64,000 nucleotides of DNA from Papio anubis (lineage: Eukaryota > Chordata > Mammalia > Primates > Cercopithecidae). Made by a program: the position numbers and the translations under genes. Positions 36,888 to 50,737 of this stretch are shown piece by piece (the first letter of the stretch is position 1; each line of letters starts with the position of its first letter). The stretch covers positions 81,493,754 to 81,557,753 of the forward strand of contig NC_044989.1 of NCBI RefSeq assembly GCF_008728515.1. The letters run 5' to 3'. The notes beneath the pieces are model-generated. The model had not been told where the DNA came from. It searched no databases and saw only the letters and a list, made by a program, of their open reading frames with translations.

Positions 36888-37140
36888 GGTGACTATAGGT
36901 CATAACAAATTATTATACATTTCAAAGTAGCAATAATAATGGATTTTAAATCTTCTTACCACAAAAGAATGATAAGTATTTCAGGTGATAAATAGGTTAA
37001 TTAGCTTAATTTGATCATTCCTCAGTATAAATATATATCAAAATATCACCTTGTACCTCATAAGTATATACAATTATTATTTGTCAATTTATTCTACAAA
37101 TAAAATAATACTCAAAAAAAAAAAAACAAAAAAAAAAAGG
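36888..37140 (+). mobile_element. L1 3' end with poly(A), sense part of a twin-primed insertion
   Basis: 'ggtgactataggtcataaca' through 'cacaaaagaatgataagtat' and 'gtacctcataagtatataca' is the end of an L1PB/L1M 3'UTR, followed by an A-tail to 37,138. Target duplication aagaggaaag (36,761-36,770) / aagaggagag (37,141-37,150). Confidence 0.85.
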
Positions 37141-37406
37141 AAGAGGAGAGAGAGAGGGAAGAAGGCTATGTGAAGACAGAAGCACACATTAGAGTTATGC
37201 AGCCATAAACCAAGGAATGCCTGAGGCTACTAGAAGCTGCAAGTGTCAAAGAAGGATTATCTTCCAAAGGCATCAGAGAGGAACAGCTCAAGTGACACCA
37301 TGATTTAGGGCTTCTGGTCTCCAGAACTGTGAAAGAATAAACTTGTTTTAAGCCACCAAGTTTGTGGTCCTTTGTAATAGCAGCCATAGGAAAGTACTGT
37401 ACTACA
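37141..37406 (+). mobile_element. MLT1 LTR, 3' half, sense
   Basis: 'ctatgtgaagacagaagcac', 'agccataaaccaaggaatgc', 'ctggtctccagaactgtgaa' and 'taagccaccaagtttgtgg' match the MLT1 3' half. It ends near 'gtactgtactaca'. Confidence 0.9.
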
Positions 37407-37779
37407 ACCCCCAATGTACAGACTCATCCAATTTGTTTGGCCATCAGGGAGCATCCCCCTCTCTTACAAGTGCACACTTGGGCTCTACTAACTTGCTAGC
37501 TACTACTAGCTGAATGCTTGTATCTTACTGTTCTTTCCGATGACTGCTTGTAGCTGCTTTAGCTAAGACAATGCTCCTATGTCATACCTTCCTACAGGTG
37601 CCTGTCTTGCCTTAGATTTTAGACTAGCCGAAGGCCCTATGACTTAAGGTCACTAATGGGGTCAAGAAAACTACCAAGTATGTAGTTTGATGGCTTTCTT
37701 CTTTTTTTTTTTTTTTTAAATTTTCAGTATGGAAGCTATATCCTTCCCAGATCTCTGCATCTCAAAGTAGAAACCAGAA
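37407..37779. other. Unassigned sequence with T-run
   Basis: No element recognised. A poly(T) at 37,703-37,718 may mark the 3' end of the antisense L1 that follows or an unrelated tract. Confidence 0.45.
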
Positions 37780-38744
37780 GTAATAAATTTAATTGGTTTT
37801 GTTTCATTTTTATTGAATTCAACATATTCAAATATATTTTCTAATTTTCTTTGCAATGTTTTTTGACCCATGGCTATTTAGAAGTATAGATGGATAGATA
37901 GATGTATATATACGTGTGTGTGTATATATACACACACATATATAATTTCTACATATTTATTGAGAGATGCTTTTACAACTCAGAATATGATTTGTCTTAG
38001 TGAGGGCTCAATGTGCACCTGAAAGAAATGGTTATTCTGTAGCTGAATTGAGTGTTCTTATATGTGTGAGTTTATAGGTTTCATCAAATTTGGTAGCCTT
38101 TGTTGTTGTTGGCTAGCTATTCTTCAAATAGATTTTCCTATCTCTTTTTCTTTCATGTGTTTTAATTAAATGTATGTTATAGCATTTGCTATTTGTCTGT
38201 AATCACTGAGGCTCTGTTTATTTATTATTAAATTTTCATCTTATCCTGTAATTTTCAATTATTTTTCCTCTGTGCTTCAGCCATGTCATCAAGGTCATTG
38301 ATTATTTCTTATAATTGCTATTAATAAAATTTAGTGAATTTCTAAAATTAAAAGTTCCATTTTGTTTCTTTTAATTCCTTGATGACTCATAATTATGTTA
38401 ATCTTTTCCTTTAAATCCTTGGCATAGTTATAAAAGCTGTTTAAAGTCTTTAATAAAATTCTGTTTAAAGACCTTAGAAAGTCATTCTCTCATCTCCGTT
38501 ATTGCTGATTTTTTTCTTTCCCCTGACTTTTCTTCTGATTGTAGATCATACCTTTTGCTGTTTGAAATTTTTATCTGAATGCTGGATATTGTTGTTTTAT
38601 GTTGTTTGAATGCTGGATTTTGTGACTTTCATTTAAGAGTGTTCAGCTTTTTCTAGAATGCTGTTAAATTTCTTGCCAATCATCTTGATTTTTTCAAGAC
38701 TTTAAGCTTTGCTAGAACAGATCTAGAGTAGTATTCTCTAATCT
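37780..38744 (-). mobile_element. Ancient L1 (L1M), ORF2 endonuclease/ORF1 region, antisense
   Basis: 'ttttgacccatggctattta' near 37,861 is the classic endonuclease region in reverse complement. Later text resembles ORF1 and 5' parts of L1M. Inside is a (TA)(TG)-rich near palindrome at 37,905-37,944. Confidence 0.65.
37905..37944. repeat. TA/TG near-perfect palindrome
   Basis: A run of tatatacgtgtgtgtg is mirrored by its complement cacacacatatata about a TATATA centre. Alternating purine-pyrimidine. Confidence 0.8.
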
Positions 38745-38938
38745 AGGGCAGCACATCTCAATCTCAGCAGTATTGGCATTTGGCACCAGACAGTTCTTTG
38801 GTGTGGGGGTTGTCCTGCAAATTGTGAGACATTTAGCAGCAACCCAGGGCTCTACCCTTCGCCCGTGCAAAACCAATGACTCTAGATGTTACTGAATGTC
38901 CATTGGGAAAATTTTTCCCTTGTTGAGAACCACTTATC
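38745..38938 (-). mobile_element. MER5A (hAT-Charlie) MITE, antisense
   Basis: 'cagtattggcatttggcacc' at 38,767, 'gtcctgcaaattgtgagaca' at 38,812 and 'ttgttgagaaccactt' near 38,920 match MER5A. Full length is about 190 bp. Confidence 0.85.
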
Positions 38939-39549
38939 TCGCATTTGTTTAGCCTTGCTCCCAAGGTGTGATGATTCTATTAGTTTCCTACTAAATACCC
39001 TGGTTTTTCCACTAGGATTCTTCACTTTGCTGGTTGGAATTGAATGTCTTCCATCCTTGCATGAACTGTGGAAATATGCAGCTTCCAGTTCCTGATTATT
39101 TGCTGCCTATCTTCATTGAATTTTACTCACTGAATCGGCAGTAACAATGAGATTTAAGAAAAGGAGGGTTTGCGTGAAAATTATGATTAATAATTTCTCT
39201 ACCTCAATGCAGAACACCAGGAAATAGAATAATATTAAAATGAAGTGAATATTTTCTGTGGAATACTAAAACATTCGAAGAACATGTGGAAGGAGGCAAA
39301 ATTTTTAGTTTTATTCATTGAACAAGTTCTTACTAAAAAATAATGTATACACACATACACATAGTGACCTCCCTACTCACTTATATCTGTATTCATTATG
39401 TGTTCTAGGAAAATAACAATGAGCAAGTCATACACCTTAAGGTCTTTATATCTTTTATAGAAGACAGTAAGGCAAAAAAAGAAAAAGTTAATTATCACAA
39501 AACAATGTGACTGGTACTATTAACAAAAATTAAAAAAAATACGATTATA

Positions 39550-39626
39550 GAAAATGAGTACAAAAAAGCAAGGCTTAACAAAATGAGTACAAAAAAAGAA
39601 AATGAGTACAAAAAAGCAAGGCTTAA
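39550..39626 (+). repeat. Tandem duplication, 48-bp period
   Basis: 'gaaaatgagtacaaaaaagc' plus 'aaggcttaac' occurs at ~39,550 and ~39,598, with an extra partial 'aaaatgagtacaaaaaa' between the copies. Confidence 0.85.
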
Positions 39627-39648
39627 CTAGGGCTAGTACTGTAAGTAA

Positions 39649-39707
39649 ACATTTCCAAGACCAAGTCTTGGAACATTTCCAAGTTCAATGGTCTCTTACC
39701 ATTGAAC
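39649..39707. repeat. Paired perfect stem-loops
   Basis: Stem 1 is ccaagac / gtcttgg with a 3-nt loop (39,655-39,671). Stem 2 is gttcaatggt / accattgaac with a 5-nt loop (39,683-39,707). The direct repeat aacatttccaag brackets the first stem. Not a terminator: no host or family supports one. Confidence 0.8.
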
Positions 39708-40038
39708 TGAGGGTTAAAATGAGCAAATGTGGAAAATACTCAAATGGGAAAGGGAAGCAGTAACAAAATACGAAGTAAGGAAAATGGTTTCGGGAAATGT
39801 AGGGAAACTGATATGGTTAAATATTAAGGAACTGTAAGAGGGAAGACATGAAGCTGCAAATGCAATCAGAGATTAGATTTGTAGATTCTTCTATGTCATT
39901 CTAAAATGCTTAAAGTTTCTTCTAAAGTCTGTGAGTATTCCGTGGAAACCTTGAAATAAGAAGCACAATGTGATTAAATTTGAATTTTAGCAAAAAATTT
40001 CGAGACTGATTATATGGGATAAATACAAAAGAAGCCTA

Positions 40039-40354
40039 GGCCGGGCGCGGTGGCTCAAGCCTGTAATCCCAGCACTTTGGGAGGCCGAGACGGGCGGATC
40101 ACGAGGTCAGGAGATCGAGACCATCCTGGCTAACACAGTGAAACCTCGTCTCTACTAAAAAAAATACAAAAACTTAGCCGGGCGAGGTGGCGGGCGCCTG
40201 TAGTCCCAGCTACTCGGGAGGCTGAGGCAGGAGAATGGCGTAAACCCGGGAGGCGGAGCTTGCAGTGAGCTGAGATCCGGCCACTGCACTCCAGCCTGGG
40301 TGACAGAGCGAGACTCCGTCTCAAAAAAAAAAACAACAAAAAAAAAACCAAAAC
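40039..40354 (+). mobile_element. AluY (AluYR-like), sense
   Basis: Near-consensus Alu with 'ggtggctcaagcctgtaat', 'aatggcgtaaacccgggagg' and 'gagatccggccactgcac'. Perfect 12-bp target duplication aaaagaagccta at 40,027-40,038 and 40,355-40,366. This is the best single piece of evidence for a cercopithecid source. Confidence 0.97.
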
Positions 40355-40366
40355 AAAAGAAGCCTA

Positions 40367-41030
40367 ACGATATGCTTATATTCTTCTTACCGAACAGATC
40401 TCTGTCTTCTAGTTTCAATCAAGCCTCAATAATGCCTAGGTCTGTTGTATAGCTATCATACTGGGCATTACTCTTCTTGCTTTTACAGCTGAGTTTACTA
40501 TTTTTTGGATCACACAATTTCCTCTTGCATGAGATCATATCCATTATCTTCTTGTATTTAAGTGTGCCAAGAAGTAAAAAGAAATCATGTTTAGTTTGAA
40601 TTTTTGTTCCTTTACAAAGGGTAATCTTATTTTTTTATTTAACTCTGAATTTCTGTTGGATTTATACCTTACAGTAGCATAGCAATTTAATGGCTTTCTA
40701 TCTTTTCCCATTATATTACTGTCGTGATGAATTTTTGATCTATTAATTCAAATCTTCCATGTCTAACCAATGATGTTTTTCTAATTTAAATTTAGGTATT
40801 ACTTCAACTTATTTTATTTTATTCTCTTAATTTCTAAGACCAACTCTTCCAATGTTTTATCTTTAATTTTCTGAATATACTGTCTATTCTCAGCATTTGT
40901 TAAATATTTTCTTAAATTAATGATTAAGTTTTGCTTTTGAAATAGTTTTTTTGACAACTTTCCTATCTCAGTCTACTTGCTTTTTCTTCTTATTTGTCAA
41001 TTATTTGTTAAACATACCTGTATGCACACA
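40367..41030. other. Unassigned, possibly old L1 3' sequence
   Basis: T-rich text with no firm match. It may belong to the antisense L1M that becomes recognisable at ~41,040. Confidence 0.4.
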
Positions 41031-41166
41031 CATACATACACAGAGCTTTGGTGAAGTAAAATTGACATGTGATAAATTATACATGTTTAACGTATACAAT
41101 TTGATACGTTTTGGCATATGTATGCACCAATTAAACAATCACTGCAATTAAGATAACGTGTGTATC
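41031..41166 (-). mobile_element. Ancient L1 (L1M) 3'UTR, antisense
   Basis: 'gtatacaatttgatacgttt' followed by 'ggcatatgtatgcaccaatt' is the L1M 3'UTR in reverse complement. It is interrupted by an LTR at 41,167 and resumes at 41,536. Confidence 0.75.
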
Positions 41167-41535
41167 TGACATGATTAGACTTTGTGCCCCACCCAGAGCT
41201 CATCTTGAATTGTAATAATCCCCACCTGTGAAGGGAGAAACCAGGTGGAGGTAATTGAATCATGAGGGTGATTTCCCACATCTTATTCTCCTGATAGTGA
41301 AAGAGTTCTCACGAGATCTGATGGTTTTATAAGTGGCTCTTCCCTCTTTGCTCACCACTTTTCCTTCCTGCCACCTTGTGAAGAAGATGTCTTGCTTGAC
41401 GTTTGTCTTCCACCATAATTGTAAGTTTTCTGAGGCCTCCCCAACCATACTGAACTGAGTCAATTAAACCTCTTTCTTTTATAAATTACCCAGTCTCGGG
41501 CGGTTCTTTATAGCAATATGAAAATGGACTATACA
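41167..41535 (+). mobile_element. MST/THE1-type MaLR solo LTR, sense
   Basis: It runs from 'tgacatgattagactttgtg' to 'gaaaatggactataca'. It contains 'tcatcttgaattgtaataat', 'acgagatctgatggttttat' and 'ctgaggcctccccaaccat'. Five-base target duplication gtatc / gtatt, one mismatch. It lacks an internal region. Confidence 0.88.
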
Positions 41536-42186
41536 GTATTCATCCCTCCAAGGTTTCCTGATTCTTCATTCTTATTTCCTATTCTTCATGGAATCCTTTC
41601 CTTCAATTGCTGGCAATTACTAACCCAATTTCTCTCATTGTGGATTACCTATCATTGTTCAGCATTTTATATGAAGGATTCATACAACACGAACTTTTTT
41701 TCCTGACTTTTATTTTCATTCAGCATACTTATTCTGAGACTCAACTACATCGTTGCATGAATTAACAGCTCGTTACTTTGTATTACTAAGTAATATTCTA
41801 TTGTGTGATTATACCACAATTTGTTCATTCAGCTCTTGAAGGACTTTTGGATTGTTTCCTGTATTTGGCTACTGCAAATAAAGCTTCTATAAAAATTCAT
41901 ATCAAAGACTTTATATGAAGATGTTTTTTACTTCTCTTGGGTAAATATGTAGAGGTGCATTGGCTTGCTTATACGGTTGGCATTTGTTTACATTTTTCAT
42001 AAACTTCCATTGTTATTTAAAGTGCTGGCATAATTTGACACTCCTACCAGCAGTGTGTAAGACCTCAAGTTGCTCCATACACTTAATAATACTTGGCATA
42101 ATCAGTCTTTGATATTTTAAACATTCTAATAAGTATATAGTGGTATTTTACTGACATTTGTTTCTCTCTCACTATTTTCCTCTTGC
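41536..42186 (-). mobile_element. Ancient L1 (L1M) 3'UTR/ORF2 end, antisense
   Basis: 'gtgattataccacaatttgt' near 41,806 and 'ctcttgggtaaatatgtaga' near 41,934 are typical L1M 3' text. It is truncated by the Alu pair. Confidence 0.8.
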
Positions 42187-42495
42187 CTTTTTTTTTTGTT
42201 TTGTTTTGTTTTGTTTTGTGAGACGGAGTCTTGCTCTGTCGCCCAGGCTGGAATGCAATGGCGTGATCTCGGCTCACTGCAACCTCCGCCTCCCAGGTTC
42301 AAGTAATTCTCCTGCCTCAGCCTCCCGAGGAACTGGGATTACAGGCCACCACGGCCGGCTAATTTTTTTGTATTTTTAGTAGAGACGGTGTTTCACCATG
42401 TTAGCCAGGATGGTCTCAATCTCCTGAATTCCTGATCCACCTGCCTCGGGTTCCCAAAGACCTGGGATTATAGGAGTGACCACCGTGCCTAGCCT
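42187..42495 (-). mobile_element. AluS, antisense
   Basis: Poly(T) and (ttttg)n head, full-length Alu with several small changes, ending 'accgtgcctagcc' at 42,494. Confidence 0.93.
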
Positions 42496-42511
42496 TTCCT
42501 CTGTCTTTCTT

Positions 42512-42843
42512 TCTTTTTTTTTTTTCTTTTCTTTTTCTTTTTTTTTTTTTTTTTTTTTTTTTGAGACGGAGTCCCGTTCTGTCGCCCAGGCTGGAGTGCA
42601 GTGGCCGGATCTCGGCTCACTGCAAGCTCCGCCTCCCGGGTTTACGCCATTCTCCTGCCTCAGCCTCCCAGTAGCTGAGACTACAGGCGCCCGCCACCGC
42701 GCCAGCTAATTTTTTGTATTTTTAGTAGAGACGGGGTTTCACCGTGTTAGCCAGGATGGTCTCGATCTCCTGACCTCGTGATCCACCGGTCTCGGCCTCT
42801 CAAAGTGCTGGGATTACAGGCTTGAGCCACCGCGCCCGGCCGC
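42512..42843 (-). mobile_element. AluY (AluYR-like), antisense
   Basis: Long T tract, then a near-consensus Alu with 'gtggccggatctcggctcac', 'cgggtttacgccattctcct' and 'ttacaggcttgagccaccgc', matching the Old World monkey lineage. Target duplication cctctgtctttctt at 42,498-42,511 and 42,844-42,857, so it inserted just beside the older Alu. Confidence 0.95.
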
Positions 42844-42859
42844 CCTCTGTCTTTCTTAC

Positions 42860-43293
42860 TTGATTTTGTCTTTTGTTGATTTTCTATTTAATTTGATTAT
42901 TTTCTTTCATTTGATTATTTTGGTTTTCTTTTGCTTTAAGTTTCTTTCTAATTTCTTAGTTTGCTTTTCTAGCTTAAGGTGGGAGCCGAGGTGGAAGCTG
43001 ACTCAGATCTTTCTTCTTTTCTAATATAGGGTTCAGTGCTATAAACCTCCCACTAACTACTGAGTTACCTGCAAAGTACAAATTTTCATATGTCGTACTT
43101 TCATTTTGATCTACATTCAAATGCTTTCAAAAAATTTCACTTTTGAATTCACCTTTGACCCATTGATTATTAAGAAGAGTGTTAGTTTCCAAATATTTGG
43201 GAATTATTAATACTTTGTTAATGATTTCTATTTTAATTGCATTGTCATCAGAAATATAATTTCAATGGCTTAAATCTTTTCAGATTTATTGAG
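42860..43293 (-). mobile_element. Ancient L1 (L1M) ORF2 endonuclease region, antisense
   Basis: 'cacctttgacccattgatta' near 43,151, then 'gtttccaaatatttgggaat' near 43,187. It runs into the assembly gap. Confidence 0.75.
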
Positions 43294-43393
43294 NNNNNNN
43301 NNNNNNNNNNNNNNNNNNNNNNNNNNNNNNNNNNNNNNNNNNNNNNNNNNNNNNNNNNNNNNNNNNNNNNNNNNNNNNNNNNNNNNNNNNNNN
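43294..43393. other. Assembly gap (100 N)
   Basis: Exactly 100 N, the conventional placeholder for a gap of unknown length. True spacing and even orientation across it are not assured. Confidence 0.99.
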
Positions 43394-43999
43394 TCCATTA
43401 ATTTAAAGTTCAAACTGAATCTATAGTTTTAGAAGCTAAGACACGGTTAACATTACACCTCAGCAACAATGAACATGTCTAGCACCCTGATTTTGGCTCT
43501 TCAGTACAATTTTCTACTAAAAAGAATGATAATTTCCTTCAGAGATAATCTTCAATAATCCACTCACTTAAATTGACTTTCCTTCTTTCCCTGTTTTCCT
43601 CTTGCCAGACTCTGCTTTTTGGAATCACTTCCCATCATAAATTATCTGCAAGCAAGGTCCTCTCTCTAGGCTTTGGAGGAAATCTAGGCTAAAACAACCG
43701 CATTTTACAACTACCACAGTAAGAGTTGATTCAGGCAAAGATCATCAGTGGATGCTAAATGGTTCAGGTGTAAGATTGTTGGAAAACAAGATATTCACAT
43801 GTTCTCAAAATGTCAACAACAGATTACTTATTAATTACCAAGAAAATCTTTTCACAATGGAGAGATTCTGAGGACATTGCCTTAACATGATTAACCAAAA
43901 TTGAAAGCAACTGATATTAAGCACCTGCTGATACAATGCAATGGAATATATGCAGAATCCCCTTCATAATGTTCTGGATAAAACATTTCTTAATGCAAT
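43394..43999. other. Unassigned sequence right of the gap
   Basis: No repeat confidently recognised. The L1 to the left of the gap does not visibly continue here. Confidence 0.45.
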
Positions 44000-44590
44000 C
44001 ATGATGCAACAATCAGACACTTCCGGACTGCAAAACACCCTACAAAAGTATTGGCATGGACTTTTCTTTTCTTATTTCTTTTGGTTTTTTTGTTTTGTTT
44101 TGTTTGTTTGTTGTGTGTGTTTGTTTGTTTTTCAGACAGAGTCTCACTCTGCTGCCCAGGCTGGTGTGCAGTGATGCTATTTCAGCTCACTGCAACCTCT
44201 ACCTCCCAGGTTTAAACAATTCTCATGCCTCAGCTGAGATTGGAATACCACCACACCAGCTAATTTTCATATTTTAGTAGAGGCAGGGTTTTGCCATGTT
44301 GGCCAGGCTGGTTTGAACTCCCGGCCTCAAACGATCCACCACCACCTCAGCCTCCCAAAGGCTGGGATGCGTGAGCTACACGGCTTTTCAAAAAATGTTT
44401 GAAAATACAAGTTAGACTTTCAAAATACCAAGTTAGTATTTGTATTTTAACTAGTATTTTCAAAATAATAACTTGGTTTTTGAAAACACCAATCTCAAAA
44501 TACTAATAGTATTTTTGAAAGAGTCCATGCCAGTAGTCTTATAGAATGTCCACAGTCTGGAAGTGTCTGAGTTGTTACACCCTGATGCAT
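44000..44590. repeat. Imperfect inverted duplication flanking an Alu
   Basis: The left arm (~44,000-44,063, with 'cagacacttccggactgc' and 'tattggcatggactttt') is the reverse complement of the right arm (~44,516-44,590, with 'gagtccatgccagtagtc' and 'gtctggaagtgtctgagttg'). The arms look like an L1ME-type 3'UTR fragment in two orientations. Between them are an antisense Alu and a further small inverted repeat (44,415-44,436 / 44,468-44,490). Confidence 0.8.
44086..44384 (-). mobile_element. Old Alu (AluJ/S), antisense, with deletions
   Basis: Recognisable from 'gagtctcactctgctgccca' to 'gtgagctacacggc'. Several internal deletions, for example around 'cctcagctgagattggaata'. Confidence 0.88.
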
Positions 44591-44849
44591 CCAAAAAGCT
44601 ATTTTTTTTTTTTTTAATTTATTTATTATTATTATATTGTAAGTTGTAGGGTACATGTGCATAACTTGTCTGAGTTTATTACATATGTATGCTTGTGCCT
44701 TGTTGGTGTGTGCTGCCCATCAACTCGTCATTTACATCGGTATAACTCCTGTCGTCCCTCCCCCTCCCCTCCCCTTGATAGGCCCGGTTGTGATGTTCCC
44801 CTTCGAGGTCAAGTGATCTCATTGTTCGTTCCCACCTATGAGTGAGAAC

Positions 44850-48598
<3,749 letters not shown>

Positions 48599-48663
48599 TA
48601 TGATATTAACTGGTTATTTTTGCTCGTTAGTTGATGCAGTTTTCTTCCTAGCCTCGATGGTCT

Positions 48664-49703
48664 TTACATTTTGGCATGTTTTGCAATGGCTGGTACCGGT
48701 TGTTCCTTTCTATGTTTAGTGTTTCCTTCAGGGTCTCGTGTAAGGCAGGCCAGTGGTGACAAAATCTCTAAGCATTTGCTTATCTGTAAAGGATTTTATT
48801 TCTCCTTCACTTATGAAACTTAGTTTGGCTGGATATGAAATTCTGGGTTTAAAATGCTTTTTTTTCTTTTAAGAATGTTGAATACTAGCCCCCCTCTTTC
48901 TTTTTTTTTTTTTTTTTGACTATGAGTTTCTGCCCGAGAGATCTGCTGTTAGTCTGATGGAAAACTTCCCTGTGGAGTAACCCGACCTTTCTCTCTGGCT
49001 GCCTTAAGATTTTTCCTTCATTTCAACTTTGGTGAATCCCCAGCAGTATGTGTCTTGGAGTTGCTCTTCTGGGAGTATCTTTGTGGCGTTCTCTGTATTT
49101 CCTGAATTTGAGCGTTAGCCTGCCCTACTAGGTTGGGGAAGTTCTCTGGATGATATCCTGAAGAGTGTTTCCAACTTGGTTCCATTTCCCCTCACTTTCA
49201 GGCACCCCAATCAGATGTAGATTTGGTGCAGCTACCTAATCCTATACTTCTTGCAGGCTTTGTTCATTTCTTTTTCTTCTTTTTTTCTTTAGGTTTTTTC
49301 TTCTCACTTCATTTCATTCATTTGATCCTCAATGCATTTGATACTCTTTCTTCTTCCTAGTTGATTGGAGTCAGTTGCTGAAGCTTATTGCATTTTGTCG
49401 CATTAGTTCTCGTGTCATGGTTTTTCATCTCTGTCCATTCGTTTATGGCCTTCTCTCATTAATTATTCTGGTTATCAATTCTTCCACTTTTTTTTTTCAA
49501 GATTTTTAGTTTCTTTGCACTGGAGTGCGTAATTCCTCCTTTAGCTCTGAAATTTTGGTGGACTGGAGCCTTCTTCTCTCATTTGCGTCAAAGTCATATT
49601 CCGTCCAGCTTTGATCCATTGCTGGCGATGGCTCGTTCCTTTGCAGGCGATCTTGGCTCTTATTTTTGAATTTCCAGCTTTTTCTGCCCTGCTTTTTCCC
49701 CAT
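48664..49703 (-). pseudogene. L1 ORF1 (RNA-binding chaperone), broken
   Basis: The start is at 49,703 (MGKKQGRKSWKFKNKSQ), where the family has MGKKQNRKTGNSKNQS. The first 65 codons are open, then a frameshift or stop follows at 49,506. The expected stop lies at 48,664-48,666 just before the short intergenic region. ORF1p normally has a coiled coil, an RRM and a C-terminal domain and coats L1 RNA as trimers. The ~1,040-nt span is close to the usual ~1,014, so loss is by small indels and not by a large deletion. Confidence 0.88.
48891..48918. repeat. T-rich tract inside L1 ORF1 region
   Basis: A 17-T run at 48,901 inside ORF1, where the L1 pattern has 'cccactctcttctggc'. An unexpected tract for this position, so possibly an assembly error. 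Confidence 0.6.
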
Positions 49704-50289
49704 CTTTGTGGTTTTATCTGCCTCTGGTCTTTGATGATGGTGACCTACTGATGGGGTTTTGGTGTGGGTGTCCTTCCTGTTTGATAGTTTTCCTTCTAAC
49801 AGTCAGGACCCTCAGCTGTAAGTCTGTTGGAGATTGCATGAAGTCCTCCAGACCCTGTTTACTGGAGTCAGCAGCAGAGGCTGCAGAAGATAGAATATTG
49901 CTGAACAGCGAGTGTACCTGTCTGATTCTTGCTATGGAAGCTTCCTCTCAGGGGTGTTCTCCACTGTGTGAGGTGTGGGGTGTCGGTCTGCCCCTAGTGG
50001 GGGATGTCTCCCAGTTAGGCTACTCAGGGGTCAGGGACCCACTTGAGCAGGTAGTCTGTCCGTTCTCAGATCTCAACCTCCGTGTTGGAAGATCCACTGC
50101 TCACTTCAAAGCTGTCAGACAGAGTCGTTTGCATCTGCAGAGGTTTCAGTTGCTTTTTGTTGTTATTGTTGTTTAGCTGTGCCCTGTCCCCAGAGGTGGA
50201 GTCTACAGAGACAGGCAGACCTCCTTGAGCTGCTATGAGCTCCACCCAGTTGGAGCTTCCCAGCGGCTTTATCTACTTAAGCCTCAGCA

Positions 50290-50547
50290 ATGGCAGGCGC
50301 CCCTCCCCCAGCCATGCTGCTGCCTTTCCGGGAGATCGCAGACTGCTGTGCTAGCAATGAGGGAGGCTCCGTGGGCGTGGGACCCTCCCGGCCAGGTGTG
50401 GGATATAGTCTCCTGGTGTACCCGTTTGCTAAGATCCTTTGTAGAGCGCAGTATTGGGTGGGAGTTATCCAATTTTCCAGGTGTTGTGTGTCTCAGTTCC
50501 CCTGGCTAGGAAAAGGGATACCCTTCCCCCTTGCACTTCCCAGGTGA
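50290..50547 (+). CDS. L1 ORF0-like antisense frame, 85 codons
   Basis: An ATG-initiated frame on the strand opposite the L1, inside the 5'UTR. The N-terminus, MAGAPPPAMLLPF, and the following SDCCASN-like and SVGVGPS blocks (here ADCCASN and SVGVGPS) match primate L1 ORF0, a short antisense ORF of about 71 residues reported to be translated and able to splice into flanking DNA. It is 14 codons longer than the reported human form. It is intact here although ORF1 and ORF2 are not. Expression is unknown, and confidence refers to identity and not to activity. The overlapping plus-strand frame 50,225-50,509 is out of phase and is ignored. Confidence 0.6.
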   Translation: MAGAPPPAMLLPFREIADCCASNEGGSVGVGPSRPGVGYSLLVYPFAKILCRAQYWVGVIQFSRCCVSQFPWLGKGIPFPLALPR

Positions 50548-50737
50548 GGTGACGCCTCGCCCTGCTTCAGCTCTTGCTGGTCGGGCTACAGCAGCTGACC
50601 AGCACCAATTGTCAGGCACTCCCTAGTGAGATCAACCCAGTACCTCAGTTGAAAATGCAGAAATCACCTGTCTGCTGTGTCGCTCGCGCCCGGAGGTGGA
50701 GACTGGAGCTGTTCCTATTCGGCCATCTTGCTCCGTG

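Larger units (their letters stand above)
38939..40026. other. Unassigned sequence with local duplications
   Basis: No repeat family is identified. It contains a 48-bp-period duplication (39,550-39,626) and two adjacent perfect hairpins (39,655-39,707). The 69-codon frame at 38,886-39,095 has no supporting features. Confidence 0.5.

Noticed and set aside
39683..39707. 10-bp stem with 5-nt loop as a terminator or microRNA hairpin
   Set aside because: The stem is too short for a microRNA precursor, there is no T-run, and no transcript context exists.
43394..44000. Possible continuation of the antisense L1 across the gap
   Set aside because: I could not match the right-hand sequence to the expected next part of L1 ORF2 or ORF1.
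49706..50176. 156-codon plus-strand frame, the longest in the window
   Set aside because: It lies wholly in the L1 5'UTR on the antisense strand, is not the ORF0 frame, and shows no protein family. Open by chance in GC-richer DNA.
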